Positions 32,208 through 44,058 of a stretch of DNA of 64,000 nucleotides are shown piece by piece. The DNA comes from Krasilnikovozyma curviuscula (Eukaryota; Basidiomycota; Tremellomycetes; Cystofilobasidiales; Mrakiaceae). The stretch covers positions 55,465-119,464 of the forward strand of contig MVAQ01000039.1 of the NCBI GenBank assembly GCA_014825775.1, given 5' to 3'. The position numbers and the translations under genes were made by a program. Below the pieces are notes generated by a model. The model searched no databases. It was not told the DNA's origin and saw nothing but the letters and a program-made list of their open reading frames with translations. Within the stretch, counting starts at the first letter, position 1. Every line of letters starts with the position of its first letter.

Positions 32208-33331
32208 TCAAGTTTTGAAGAGCAATATCAAGATGGCCAAGAGCACAATCAAGACTATAATAGTAACAGCAGACCCTATAGGGGCATAGAGGTCAAAATG
32301 ACAGCAATCTCAGCGTTGCTCCGAACAATGGACTGCAGAGACTGGATGCGGGGTCTCACCATTCTGTTTAGCTTTGGCAGCAAATCCATCTAAGCGTTTC
32401 CTAGCTCCACTCAACTTCGCCTGCGTCCTGTCGATTGCAGTCTCTGTTTCTTCTAGCAGACCATGGTGAAGTTCAAGCTCGGAGTTGATGTGCATTGAAA
32501 GGGTATGTTGACGGTTGATTGATCCTGATAAGATTTCCAGACGGGAATCTTGTTCTGTTTATGTTACACACAAAAGAAACAATTGATACGTATACATTGT
32601 GCGCAAGCGAAGCGACAAAGTTGGCAACTTACCGTTCATCATTTCCATCTGCTCGCTTATGATTTGTCCGTCATCCCTTCTATCAACGGGAGCAGACGAC
32701 TCATCCCTGTAGGGTACCTGCGACCGCTGAGCTTCTAGATCGATCTCAGACCGGCTTCTCAGGGGACCACCATTGTGGCTCGTTCGTGGCAGGTGAGGTA
32801 AAGGCAACGATGATTGTGACTGAGGTGGTGAGAGTGATACTTGATTCATTGAATTTTGCTGTGCTGCTTGTTCTTCTGCTGCCGCTATCGACGCTCTGAG
32901 AAAGGGCAGGCAGAGGGATGCAAGGTAAGTCAAGCTGTGTTCGTCGAGAAAACCACACCTAGTATTAGGGCAGGCACCAACCTCTTTGCACCAATCTGAT
33001 CTTTCAGAGGTCCCACTATCCTTCGACCTTCAGAATCCTCCTCCATAACCTGGACGAGCTTATCTAACCCAATCCAAAGCTTCTTGACTTCGTCTTTGTC
33101 GGCGCTTGAACCAGCGGATGGGCTGCTGAGACCCACTTTGAGGCCACTCAATTCCAGTGCGAGTTCTTCTTCCTTGGCTGAGATCCCTCGATAAAGAGTA
33201 TTCAAATTCTTGAGAATCAGGGTGTGAGAGCTTGGTAGAGACAATGAAATCAGCCTGGACCTTTCCAAGAGCAAAGACAGCGTCGACGTCGTCAGGGATT
33301 GTAGCTTTGATACCGAGGGGTTCGATGCCAT
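32208..33331 (-). CDS. SYN8: Syn8/syntaxin-8-like Qc-SNARE
   Basis: Tail-anchored endosomal SNARE. The N-terminal helical region (SVSKLQSLTTSTLSLLLERSRL, KDEVKKLWIGLDKLVQVMEE) is followed by a Ser/Gln linker (SPPQSQSSLPLPHLP) and the SNARE motif EQDSRLEILSGSINRQHTLS, continuing HINSELELHHGLLEETETA and LSGARKRLDGFAAKAKQNG. A final exon adds the membrane anchor AVTIIVLIVLLAILILLFKT, stop at 32208-32210. The motif aligns without gaps to syntaxin-8, but the zero-layer Gln is His here (codon 32466-32468). Starts at ATG 33331, 143 bases from the divergent WDR7 homologue. Acts in fusion at endosomes by family analogy. Confidence 0.82.
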
Positions 33332-33474
33332 TCTCTACAGCCAGCACGATGTCACTAAAGTATGTATCTTGAATGTTCTAGGTTACTTTGTTTAGCTGAA
33401 GAGAGGATCAAGAGTTGGCTGTTGGTGAGGCTCTGGGATGGAGTTGGTTGGTGGCAAGTTGAGGCTTCGTTTTA
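33332..33474. promoter_or_regulatory. Short divergent promoter, SYN8-like / WDR7-like
   Basis: Only 143 bases separate the two ATGs, so the genes must share a promoter. Both products act in the endosomal system, which makes co-regulation plausible. Confidence 0.55.
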
Positions 33475-36400
33475 ATGCTTGAGCTGGTGACCCTCGACAG
33501 CCACCTCCCTGGAATTTGGGTGGAGTCTCCACACAGAATGTTGCAGCTCGATGCTACACTGTCATCGACCCCGCTGGTTCTGCCCATCATCTTGCCTCCT
33601 CATCATCTCACTCAGCGCCGTCGACGACCTTTTCCCAAAGGCTCACCAAAGCCCAAAGCAACGTCCGTCAGATCGTTTAGCTTCGAAGGCTCTCCAGCAG
33701 AAGTCCAGCGGGATGGAATAATCGATGGTCTGAATAGCAAGGGCAAAGGAAGGGAAAGGGAAGATTCTGCCCAGGGTCTTGTCGTTGGCATGGACGATGG
33801 ATCAGTTTGGTTGATTCGATTGACGAACAGACCGCCTAAACAGCGACTCCAAGGACTGTTATCGCCATCCTCAGAATCTGGGGCCGGTATTACTCCAGGG
33901 CCAAGAACACCCAGGTCCCCAACTTCACCAACAGCAAGCATCCCGTCCTATTTCCCCTCGACAAGTCCAGCTATGTCGGGCTCTTCACTCCAAATGGATC
34001 ATAGATCAGTATCATCATCTACTTCTTCAATACACTCGACAACTTCCACCATACATCATAGGACAAATCCTTCTTTGTCGCTCCAGCGTCGAGTCTCTGC
34101 AGGTGTTTCTCCGATTGGGATCACAACAGACGTGACAGTCAAAGCTGAGCTGACGAGCTTTAGTGAATTACATGAAGGACACCACACTCGCCAAGAAGGT
34201 ACAGAGAGCCCGAATACTTCCGGTGTAGAATCAATGAAGGACGAGCTAAGGGATATCCTAATTGAGTCTGCGCCTCCGCCCAGCAGGAAGAATGGAATGT
34301 TGGGCTCAGCCGTTTCAGAGTCTGGAACAACGAGTCGGAGGTCTGCATCTCCATCACCATCATTCACAGCTAGGAATCGATCCAGGTCACAACTCAGCCG
34401 TGAAGTCGGAACAGCCCAACAACTCTCACAGACAGCCTCCATTTCAGCTCTGCCTTCAACATCTACACTAACTAAACGTTCCCAACCAACATCTCCTACA
34501 TATTCTCAGTCACCTACCTCCCCAAATCATACTCACCGACACAGCAATTTACCGTCCTTCTCCTTGCAACTGCCGAGCAGAAACAATTCTGCAACGAATC
34601 CTCAATCTACCACAATGCAAGAAAGCAGACTGCGGCTTGTCGGCAAACCTATCCAATCTTTTCCGCCAAGCTCAAAGAGCGTATCAGTTGGCAGCAGACA
34701 TGTAGCTGACACGTTGATTGTGGAAGAGAAGGGATGGATTGTCACACTACAATCGCATGGGTAAGACCAGATGTTAGTTTGCTCGGAAGAATCTAATTAA
34801 CTTCTCGTTCGCTTGTACAGTCGACTCAACGTCCACTCAATACTAGATGGCAGATGTATTTCTACCCTCGACCTGTCTTCTCCGACAGCATGGTCATCCG
34901 GCGGACCTTCAACCGGCCCAACGTCTCAAACTCACCCTTCGTGGGAGTTTCTTACCCTATTGCCAGCTTCAGCATCAGCATCTATCGCCATTGATCCGTC
35001 GCAGAGTTCAATAAAAGTCTTAGCAACTGCCTGCCTAATGGACGATTCTGAAGCGGGTGGAAAATTCTCTACCACGGTGGTGGATCTGGATCGGATGTCG
35101 ATAGCTGGAAAAAGCTCAGAAATGGATGGACTTGCCCTGGGAGTTTCTGTTGTTACTGACGAGGATAATTCCAACCCTGACAAGGGCGCACGCAATGAGG
35201 ACAATTCGGTCCATTACTCCATCGTCTACCTTTCCGCCTCTCCAACCACCACTAAATTTCAGTTGATCTCTCTCCTCCTCTTATTCCAATCACTGGATTC
35301 ACAACATCAGCAGTCTCAACAACCTCATAATGAACATAAATCAACCAAGGAGCATCTCGAAGACTTCACTGCTCTGTTCAAAAGATCGTCTTCACCTCGA
35401 ATCTCATCACCACTTCATCACCAGTCTGGAATGCGGAAAAGCAGTTCAGAGTTGGGAGCAGGCGATACCCATCATTCATTACACAGCACGCTTGGGTACA
35501 CCGTCCATTGGATCGGAGTTGAGCTGCCACAGATCATTGTGTCACCATCGAGGAGCAAATATTTCGGGCTCGCCAGCTTTGCCGATCTATTCATTGTTTG
35601 GAATAACAATGGGGTTGAGGTTCTTAATAAAACAGGTGCTGTCGAGACCAGATTTGTTGGAAGAGATATCGAAGATGTGCAGACTCGCGGTCAAGACGAG
35701 ATTTTTGTTTTCACGAAGGGAAAAATATTGATGTTTAAGGTCCAATCCAATCCTACGAGGTGAGCTTCAAGATTTAAGAGTTCTAATTTATCGCCTCAGA
35801 CTGAATGTCATTATTGTTTGCGCATCACCAGATTTGAGAAGATTGCTACCGATATCAGCTTCCCTGTGTCAGCAACTCCAGCGTACCTCAGATTTATCTC
35901 CGATCCCCGAACCTCAGACAGATCTTCGTTTGTTCTTCTTGATGAGTCACTCAACTCATTCTTGGTCGTGACAGAGGACGGATCCAGGAGTCTCGAAGGT
36001 GCCAATCAGATGTATCCTGATGACGATCAGGTGGAACAAGGCACAGCTCTGCTTTTAACCTCCAGCGGACTTGTATACCTGGGAACCAGTCAGTGCTTTC
36101 TATCATTTTATCTTATTGCTCAGTGCTTTAACGTGTGTTCATTTGCGACAGGTGGAGGTGTAGTTTTGCGAAAATCATTACAAGAACTCATTCAAGAGCC
36201 TGCCACCTACAACGGAACAGCTTCACCATCTTCGGAAAACCCATATCAACGAGGGTTAGATGGAAGGGTCACTTGTCTTTGCATCGCTGCCAACACTCGT
36301 ACAAGTGAATCCCACGTTGTCGCAGGAGGAGATGATGGAGGAATTGTGATTTGGGATGAGAAGTGAGTTATGGCACATAATTCATAAGATTTAACCCCTC

Positions 36401-39204
36401 AAGTATTTTCCTTTGTTGTCTGCTTCAGATGTGAACAGGTACTGCACAGGTGGAACCTGTTCTCGACTTCGGTGACTCAGATGGTCTTCTTAGGCGACAA
36501 CAGCATAGATGGGCGTCTCGCTGGCTGCCTTCTGGTAATTTCTGCAAGCGGAGATCTTTGTGCAGTATTTGTTGATGGGTTTGAAGTGTAAGTCGATAGT
36601 ATTTACAACATTTACATTTGTCTCATGTGCCTCTTAACATGGTGCGCTGACTCATCAATGCAGATTAATATCGATCCCAGCGTCAAGAACCAATTTGTCA
36701 AAGCTATTTGTTAGTGAAGGAGACTTAGTGTTGGTCTACGAAGATGGAACTGCTAGGCTGTGGGACTTGCATTCTCATGAGCTGCGTCGAGCTATCGCTG
36801 GACCCAAGGATCTGGAGGATACAGTTGGTGATGCTACCAAGTGGAAAGAGATGTAAGTCTCTTTCAATGTTTCCGTATCATAACTCGTGCTGACCAACGT
36901 TATGCGCTCGCTCAGTTCTATGAATGACGGCATGCTCGCTCAACGAAGAGCGAGTGTAATTGGGGCTCTCGGCGCGTCTCCGTTCCCTCATACCAACACA
37001 GATTGGAATCTTCTCTTGGATCTCAGTGCTGTTTCAGCTCCACCATCGGCGAATCAGGATACAGATGATACCTCTCCGCTAGCCTCACCTCCTTCAGTAG
37101 ACCAGTTCTTGAAGCAAATGCCGGTCATGCTCTCGCTGTTGCACTCGTATGGGTTGGATGAGGACACCGACGAAGTCGTAGCAAAACTATTTGTTGCTTC
37201 TTCTCAAGTTGTGGACGGCATTTCAATTGGTGCTCCCGGGTTTGTGTCTTGTACCACTGCGGCGTCAACGACCTTGACTGACTTACACAACTTGCGTTAT
37301 CTAGATGCGACTCGTCGCTGTCGGTCATTCCTCAAGAACCTTCAGCCGATGTATGGAAAGTCTCCCCGGCTTTCACTGGACTCAAACTGCTCGCTATTGT
37401 CACCATCCTAAGGCTGATATCTGCTGTCGAAGGTGAGTACTTAGTCCATATATCCAGCAGACGAAAGTGTGCTGACTTCATGTATTGCACACAGGACTTG
37501 AACCTCTCGCAAACGAGCTCATCTCTTTCTATTGTATCTCTTTGCCTTCAACAATCGGTACCGAGTTCCAGTATCCAGAGCTGTCTTTTCTTACGCAATA
37601 TTGGCTTCATTCTGTTGGTAAGTAACCAATCGAGAAATTCTCGCGCCATTCCGTTCTTTCTGATATGCTTCCTTCTTATGTATAGCTGAGATCCAGCAGG
37701 CGGCACGTCTGCTGTTTGTATTGACGGTATCCAATCTGTCTGAAGCCCAAACGACAGCAGTGGTAGAACAATGGCAGCCTCAGCGTGAGCACCTCTTCCC
37801 TCTACCAGCAGATAGATTCATCCAGTTTTGACATACCTGTTCTTTCCTGTTAGTGCCTTCGCTTCAACCCAGAGAGTGTAGAACAGTCGAATCAGCGCAA
37901 GCGCTCATCATTCTTGGCCACACAGCCTTGGCGAAGTATACTCTTCTTTCTCCGGTAACTTTGAAGGATGTCTCATCTTCCATCGTATTGTATCTTCACG
38001 AGGATAACTCTCCGTATCGAATGGTAGCCATTGAACTCTGCGCTCAAGGGTTTCACATCTGGCAGCACTACGTCGATGCTATTGAGGTTCTCCGAGCACT
38101 CTTCCGATTGGCTACCAAGAAGCTCAACAGCAACACCGACCCGGCTCATAAAGTACTCTTCAGTCAAGCCAGAATCGCAACTCTTCAAATTGCAGCGTCA
38201 AATACTCCGTTGTTCATGACGACTATCTCTTTTGACATCCTGAACGCACCCAACCCAGCACAAAGGAATGCTACTATGAGGCTGGTTGCACTTATTGCAA
38301 AGAAACGGCCGTTAATCATGTACTCATCGCTAGCACGAATTGCAGAGGCGGTGGTCAAGAGTTTGGATCCGAATGCGTCTGGAAACGCCAGAGAAGTGGT
38401 TCTGCAAACTGCGACTATCATACTGGACTCATTGGTCGGCTCGTAAGCCTCCCTTAGCACACTATTGCAATTCTAACTGTTCTTGGCTAATCCTACGCTT
38501 TTTAGATTTCCCTCCATCGATTTCCACGGGAAGTCTCAGAAGCTGGCTGTTGGTACTCATGAAGGCGCAGTGTAAGCAACTCTATTACGATACTCTCAAA
38601 ATGCCCTGCTGAATTGCTTATACCTCTGTGCCTATTCTAGGATCGTTTACGACCTCAAGACCGCAACAAGACTTTACGTTCTCGAAGGACATAAACACAA
38701 AATTACTGCTGTGAGCTTTTCTCCAGATGGACGACGATTGTAAGGAGCTCCCAGATCCAGATTCAAGTCTTTGAAATAACGAGTTGCGCTGAATTATCTT
38801 GTTGGCTCTGGGTTATCTTGTTGCTCTCTTGGTCGCTCTCTACTCGCCGTTACATTGTGTTAGGGTCACGCTCTCCTTGGAAGAAAGCAAAGTTGTCATC
38901 TGGAAAGTTGGGGTCAGTTTCTCATCAATGTTCAACGTCGGTGTACCTCCCAAGCAAGGAGGTAAGGCAGTTGGTGACCCTTACAAGGAGTTCAATTTCA
39001 ACATTGGAGACGAAGGTATGATTCTGCTCGCCTCTGGCAGTTCTGAAGACAGATCACTTACGTAGTCACTACACTGAACTTTGAAAAAACCATTTAGGTA
39101 ACATGACAATTTCCAACGCCTTGGAATGGGTCAAATTCGAATGGCCCCAAGAGCGTAGTGCGAGGTTGAAGATTCGCGAAACCACTCTCACCTTCGCTAC
39201 ATAA
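33475..39204 (+). CDS. Rabconnectin-3 beta/WDR7-like WD40 protein
   Basis: Very large WD-repeat protein (roughly 1,500 residues over about 14 exons). N-terminal WD-type segments (QGLVVGMDDGSVWLIRL) are interrupted by a Ser/Thr/Pro-rich low-complexity block (about 33.88-34.64 kb). Further WD-like pieces: VFTKGKILMFKV, VTCLCIAANTRTSESHVVAGGDDGGIVIWDEK, LVYEDGTARLWDLHSHELRRAI. The middle holds helical repeats (PAHKVLFSQARIATLQIAAS, MRLVALIAKKRPLIMYSSLARIAEAV), then two C-terminal WD units (YDLKTATRLYVLEGHKHKITAVSFSPDGR) and an end exon with VKFEWPQERSARLKIRETTL. The tandem plan of N-terminal and C-terminal propellers with helices between fits WDR7, a V-ATPase assembly/regulation factor. Stops at 39202-39204. 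Confidence 0.8.
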
Positions 39205-39827
39205 CACCTGCATCGCCTCAATGATGAATCAAGATAAAGATACCTCTTCATTATGCATCCACTCGTCGAAACCGATATTCATCCTTGATCATCCTGCGAG
39301 CGATACAATACGCAGCGCAATTGCAGCTCAATGTGGAGGATAATTGCGACAGCCCCCAGGTGTCAAAACGACTCAAGCTCACTTCGTTATTTCCTTCAGT
39401 TCCTTTTAGTCTGCTCACCAACCATTCTGCGCTGGTCTATGAGTAAAGATCAGTTTGTTTTACATTTATCTCCTTGAAACCGTGACGCGACCCTGGCGCC
39501 CCCTTGTGCTGCGACAATGATCTCTTGCTTTTCTTCCTCTTTCTTCCTCTGACTTTCATCTTTGTGATAGATCATCTGGATGAATCTGGAGCAGTAAACT
39601 GTAGGTGGGTTGCTCTATCGACTAATGGCCTCTCGAGGTTTGTCGCTGACTATGATCTGTGTCACGTAGTAACCTGTTTCTCACTGAGCTGGCCTCGATT
39701 TCATATATTATTTTCCGTTCATCTTTCAATACTCTCTGAGAGAACTTTTTATTACACCACTTCCTCCTCATTTCGTTATCTGTGATTGCCGTCTTCGTGG
39801 TTACATCATCATCAAGTCTCTGCACGC
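39205..39827. other. Intergenic, upstream of the NoxR homologue
   Basis: About 620 bases, pyrimidine-rich in 39500-39780, consistent with promoter and leader of the plus-strand gene. No gene or repeat supported. Confidence 0.5.
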
Positions 39828-42018
39828 ATGGCAATTCCCATGTCTCTCAAAGTAAGCGATACTTTAAAAGGCATTTAACATCCCACCTGATGTACTTTCT
39901 TTCTGAAATAGGCTGAGCTGGAAACTTGGAGATCTGCTCTGGAATACTATGATCGGGAGGACTACGATAAGGCTCTGGAGCTTTTCGAGAAAGTGGGAGA
40001 AGGCTCGAAGGTCAGTGAAAATAGGGAAATTAGTATTGGATATCAGAACCTCAACATCAATCTTTGGTAGATCTTCTTCAATCTGGGAATAATCTACGCC
40101 ACGTTGGGGGAACACGCGAGAGCGGTCGAGTACTTCAGAGACGCTACAACAGCCGACCAATTCCTCGCTGTAGCTTATCACCAAAGCGGTGTTTCTAACT
40201 TCTTACTCGAGGATTATGTTGCTGCCCTCCAAAATTTTGATGACGCTCTTCTTTATCTGCGCGGAAACGAGTCGATGTGAGTCGCAGTTGTGTTTCTCAA
40301 TTCTCGTTAATCCTCACCATTTCGTATGCACTCTAGTAATTACAACCAGATTGGTCTCAGCTTTGTTCTTTACTCGTGTGAGGTCCACTTCAACCGTGGT
40401 CTCTGTCTCTTATATCTTAATCGTAGGAACGAAGGAATGGCCGGATTGATGAATGCTCAAAGTCAGAAGCAGACAGCAGAACACGATGTTATTGATGAGG
40501 CTGCTGAACAAGCAGGTGATGGATACACTGTCTTTTCTATTCGTGAGTTATGTTCCCACTCTCCTTGCTAAGGGTGGGCTGCTTGACAGGTTAGTTTGCC
40601 ATCACAAGCTGTTGGGAAGCTTTACAGACCTCCAGATGCGAAGCTCCGAAATCTTGCAGCTAAAGACTACTTGGGAAAGGCCAAACTCGTCGCTGCCTCT
40701 GATGAGCGAGATGCTTTCACTACCTTCACCGGCGTCACCAGACTTAAGATGAATCAAACTCCTAGCGGCGCTCCTCTCACTGGAATAGGCTCTCGAAGCA
40801 ACTCAGACCCTGGACCTCGTCCTTTCGGAAATAGTGTCAATTTGGAGAGAGCTAAAACTCAAGTTCGCGTACCTCCCAAGGAAATCAATCCAGCACTAAT
40901 GCGATCTGCTACAACAGCGCCTTCCGCCAACAAAGCTCTTCCCAACGGCTTCCCAGTGCGTTCAACTTCTGTCAGAGCACCACCATCTGCACCTAAGCCC
41001 TTGACGACTTTCAAACCTCAACGGTCAAAATCGCCTACTATGGAAAACGAGACTGATACGTCAGACAATGAAGGACCCGGAAACCGAACCAAGAACTTGG
41101 CTCAAAACATTCAAGAAAAAGTTATCCGGAGACCGTATACTGCTACCACTAGCATCTGTGAGTCCCACATCCTCATGACTCGCGCAACCCCTTATGAATC
41201 GTCCAACCTCACTTCTCCTATTTTGTCCTATCAGATGATTACTACTCAAACGATGAGCCTCCTCCCCCACCACTACATCCAGTCCCAGTCCCACAACCCA
41301 AAGTGTCATCAGTAGAACGTTGGGCTCAGAATGCCAAAGATGCATCTCCACCACTACCAACACCACTTTCCAGAAAAACCTCTGCCAGTGGAGCTTCTTC
41401 AGCGCCTCCCGTCTCATTTGGAGGAACTGCACCCCTGAGACGCAAATTGACAACCACTTCCCTCTCACGATCGACTAGTAGAGCTGGCTCTGCTCGCGGT
41501 GGTGGTGCTCTCTCTGGCGGTGGAATGGTCATCAGATACGATGGTGAAGACGAAGGTTATGCTACCGCTAGTGAAGAAGCTGATGAGTTCGAAATGACTA
41601 AAGTCCGACTGAAAGTGAGTGAACGAATCATTCTGATTATTTGATGACTAGCACATTGATTTATATATCGACTCGCGGCTTCAGGTCCATTATCAAGGTG
41701 ATATCCGTGGAATGTCCTTAACGCCTGAACTCACGTTTGATGAATTCAGAAGTAAAGTTCGAGCCAAGTACGGGAGTCTTGGAAGAGCTTTCTCGCTGCA
41801 GTTCAAGGATGAAGACGATACTATGATTTCGATGCTAGACGAGGTAAGTCTTGAGCTGCCTTTTCTAGCTCCCTTGCTTTTGGCCAGGCGTTTACTAAGT
41901 ATTTTTACTGTTTTCTCTCATCCAGGACGACTACGAGTCAGCTATCGATACTGCTCGCGCCTTTGCGGCTGGAAGACCTGAAGGGAAGCTCGAGATTTGG
42001 GTCAACGGAGGAGATTGA
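39828..42018 (+). CDS. noxR: NoxR/p67phox-like NADPH oxidase regulator (TPR + PB1)
   Basis: Regulatory subunit that, in other fungi, activates NoxA/NoxB with Rac to make superoxide during fusion and differentiation. From ATG 39828 it has TPRs: LETWRSALEYYDREDYDKAL, FFNLGIIYATLGEHARAVEYF, AYHQSGVSNFLLEDYVAAL, then NYNQIGLSFVLYSCEVHFNRGLCLLYL. The next block, VGKLYRPPDAKLRNLAAKDYLGKAKLVA, matches the p67phox region after the TPRs that contacts the oxidase. A long Ser/Pro/Arg linker with PPPPP-type segments follows. A C-terminal PB1 domain (KVRLKVHYQGDIRGMSL, LTFDEFRSKVRAKYG, FSLQFKDEDDTMISMLDEDDYESAI) ends in LEIWVNGGD. No SH3 domain, as in fungal NoxR. About nine exons. No Nox catalytic gene is in this window. 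Confidence 0.9.
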
Positions 42019-42197
42019 ATGATGAGATCCCTGAACATCCATAACAATACATAACGTGCTATTCTTTACACGTCCCATATTTCACGTTTAGATTTTATGC
42101 TGCTTGTATAATTGAAAACCGTGATCCTGAAAACCACATCCCAGGGGAAATCGAGGTGACCGCGACTTGCTTAACCTCCCCCCACTTCACGTCCTCA

Positions 42198-43591
42198 ATG
42201 TTTCGTTCGCAGTCTTCAATACTGATCTCTGAAGATCAGTGGCAGCTTCAATCTAAACAGAGGGCCCTACTCAAGCTTAAAGAGGAATATGAGGCTTGCA
42301 CAGTATCCGAACAGAACAGACTTGCAGAAACTTGTACGTTGTCCAAGCTAATAAGCTCTTTGACTTGCTAACGACCCCCATCACCTATGTAGTGAGCCAT
42401 GTAAAGAAACTACTTGGTTTGAGTTGGTCTCCAGAAAGCTTACCACCTGAAATCCAACGAAATCTTTTAGCGTTAACCGAGCTTGCGTCCGAGCTCGACC
42501 TGTCCCCTTCAAATATCTCGTTACAGTCGTAAGTTTACTGTTTCTCGCCTTCTCCTCTACCGCAATATCTTTGAATACGATACTGACTCTGATAAGTAGA
42601 TTCGAAACAGCCATCAGTTCCCTCTCAGCTTCAGACCTAGATGTAGAACTGGAGCTTCTGAGCGCTACTGAATCACTGCGGATCCTCAAACTGGAGTACT
42701 TCAAGCTGGATATTGCTGTGAAGGAAGTGAATGAGTACGTCTTGCCAAAAAGTTCGCCTATTGTTCTTCTGACTTAACGTTTCCGACGATTTCGATAGGT
42801 TACAAACGAAGCTACGTTCTCAACTCGAGTCATCTGCAACCATAGACACTCGATCTTCTCTCTCAGCTCACAGAATGCAACATGAGCGAAAATCTGTAGA
42901 ATACACTCGGGAACTACGGAAGAATGAGGTAGGACGCCCTTCCTCTTGAGGACCTGATCCTTCCTTTTGCGCTCGTATTCTGGCCATTTGAAGGTAGGGA
43001 TTAGATGAGTTCTGTTGACCAAGAATCAATTATATTCGCTTCTCTAGTCATCCCCGGCATCGAGAGCTCCACCCCTAAAGTTGATTATTTCACTCTCATC
43101 TCAACTTGCAAACTTGGTCGAATCAACGACGGAATTGAAATCAAAGCTCAAATCATATCATGCGTTGCCATTGAACATCAAGTCGGCTAAAGAGATGCTT
43201 GAGGAGGAACAGCGTCGTGTGGTAAGTGTGTCTAATTAATCCAACAATTGAAGGACAGGGCTGACTGTTCGCTCATTGATGCACGGCCGTGTGCTACACT
43301 AGTTGGAACTTGAGATTACTAGAGATGCAATGATAACTGAAACGCTTAGGAGACGATAGGTAATACATCGAACGTCAACATCGCTGCAGGCCTCACCTTC
43401 TATTAGCATCGTCTCGCCTCACACACAGGAAACCTCATAGCGCGCTCTTTTCTTTTTTGTCTATTCAAAAAAGGCTCAAATACCAGTTTGGTTTTCTTAC
43501 TGGTCTATTGGAGGAGAACGAACGCATACGGAGGATAGTGACTCTGTATATTGACGAATGGACAACAACCCACACCGGACGTTATTGGTAA
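42198..43591 (+). CDS. Augmin HAUS1-like coiled-coil protein, frame problem near 3' end
   Basis: Coiled-coil protein from ATG 42198 (MFRSQSSILISEDQW). Exons read QSKQRALLKLKEEYEACTVS, ETAISSLSASDLDVELELLS, LKLEYFKLDIAVKEVNE, LQTKLRSQLESSATID, and LKSKLKSYHALPLNIKSAKE, the last reminiscent of the LP-containing helix of HAUS1, an augmin subunit that recruits gamma-tubulin to spindle microtubules. The exon 43305-43359 ends in an in-frame TAG (43357-43359) right at a good GTAATA donor. Downstream, 43474-43591 is clearly coding-like (LKYQFGFLTGLLEENERIRR then IVTLYIDEW) and resembles the HAUS1 end, but joins in another frame. So either the gene stops early, a base is off, or splicing is unusual. 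HAUS1 identity is tentative. Confidence 0.55.
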
Positions 43592-44058
43592 GCTCTTCTT
43601 CCCACTCCCAGGAATCTATCAGAGAACGCCAGAGATCATACTGATGTAGCTGCTTTTTCTTCTACCTTTGCTTTTCAGGTTGTAACATTGCGATTAGACA
43701 GACATTCTCTGTTGGTGGCGTTGCCATAGTCTCTTGGATAACGCCCACATGATTCGAGGATATATATCTTCGATGGCATTACAGATATATACATTTGACT
43801 TAAACTTCAGTCCCTATCAATCGAGAGCGATTTGTTTTGTCGGCCATACGCCCGCAAGCGCTGCCCTGGCCTTTTTTTTTTTCTCGCGAAAAATGAACTT
43901 TGACACCCAAAGCCATTTTGCCCACCAACAGAATAACCCCTTCAACGATCTTGTTGAACCTCCCTTTCCATCACCTCCTCCCTCCCTCTCCCCTCCGTTA
44001 TCCTTAACTCCACTTGTACTGTCCGCTTTCTTCTTGACATCAATCCAACTCGTTGAAA
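43592..44058. promoter_or_regulatory. Upstream region of KH-protein gene with poly-T tract
   Basis: A T run at about 43871-43882 and a TC-rich leader (43970-44040) precede the KH gene ATG, typical of a strongly expressed fungal promoter. No gene supported. Confidence 0.45.
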
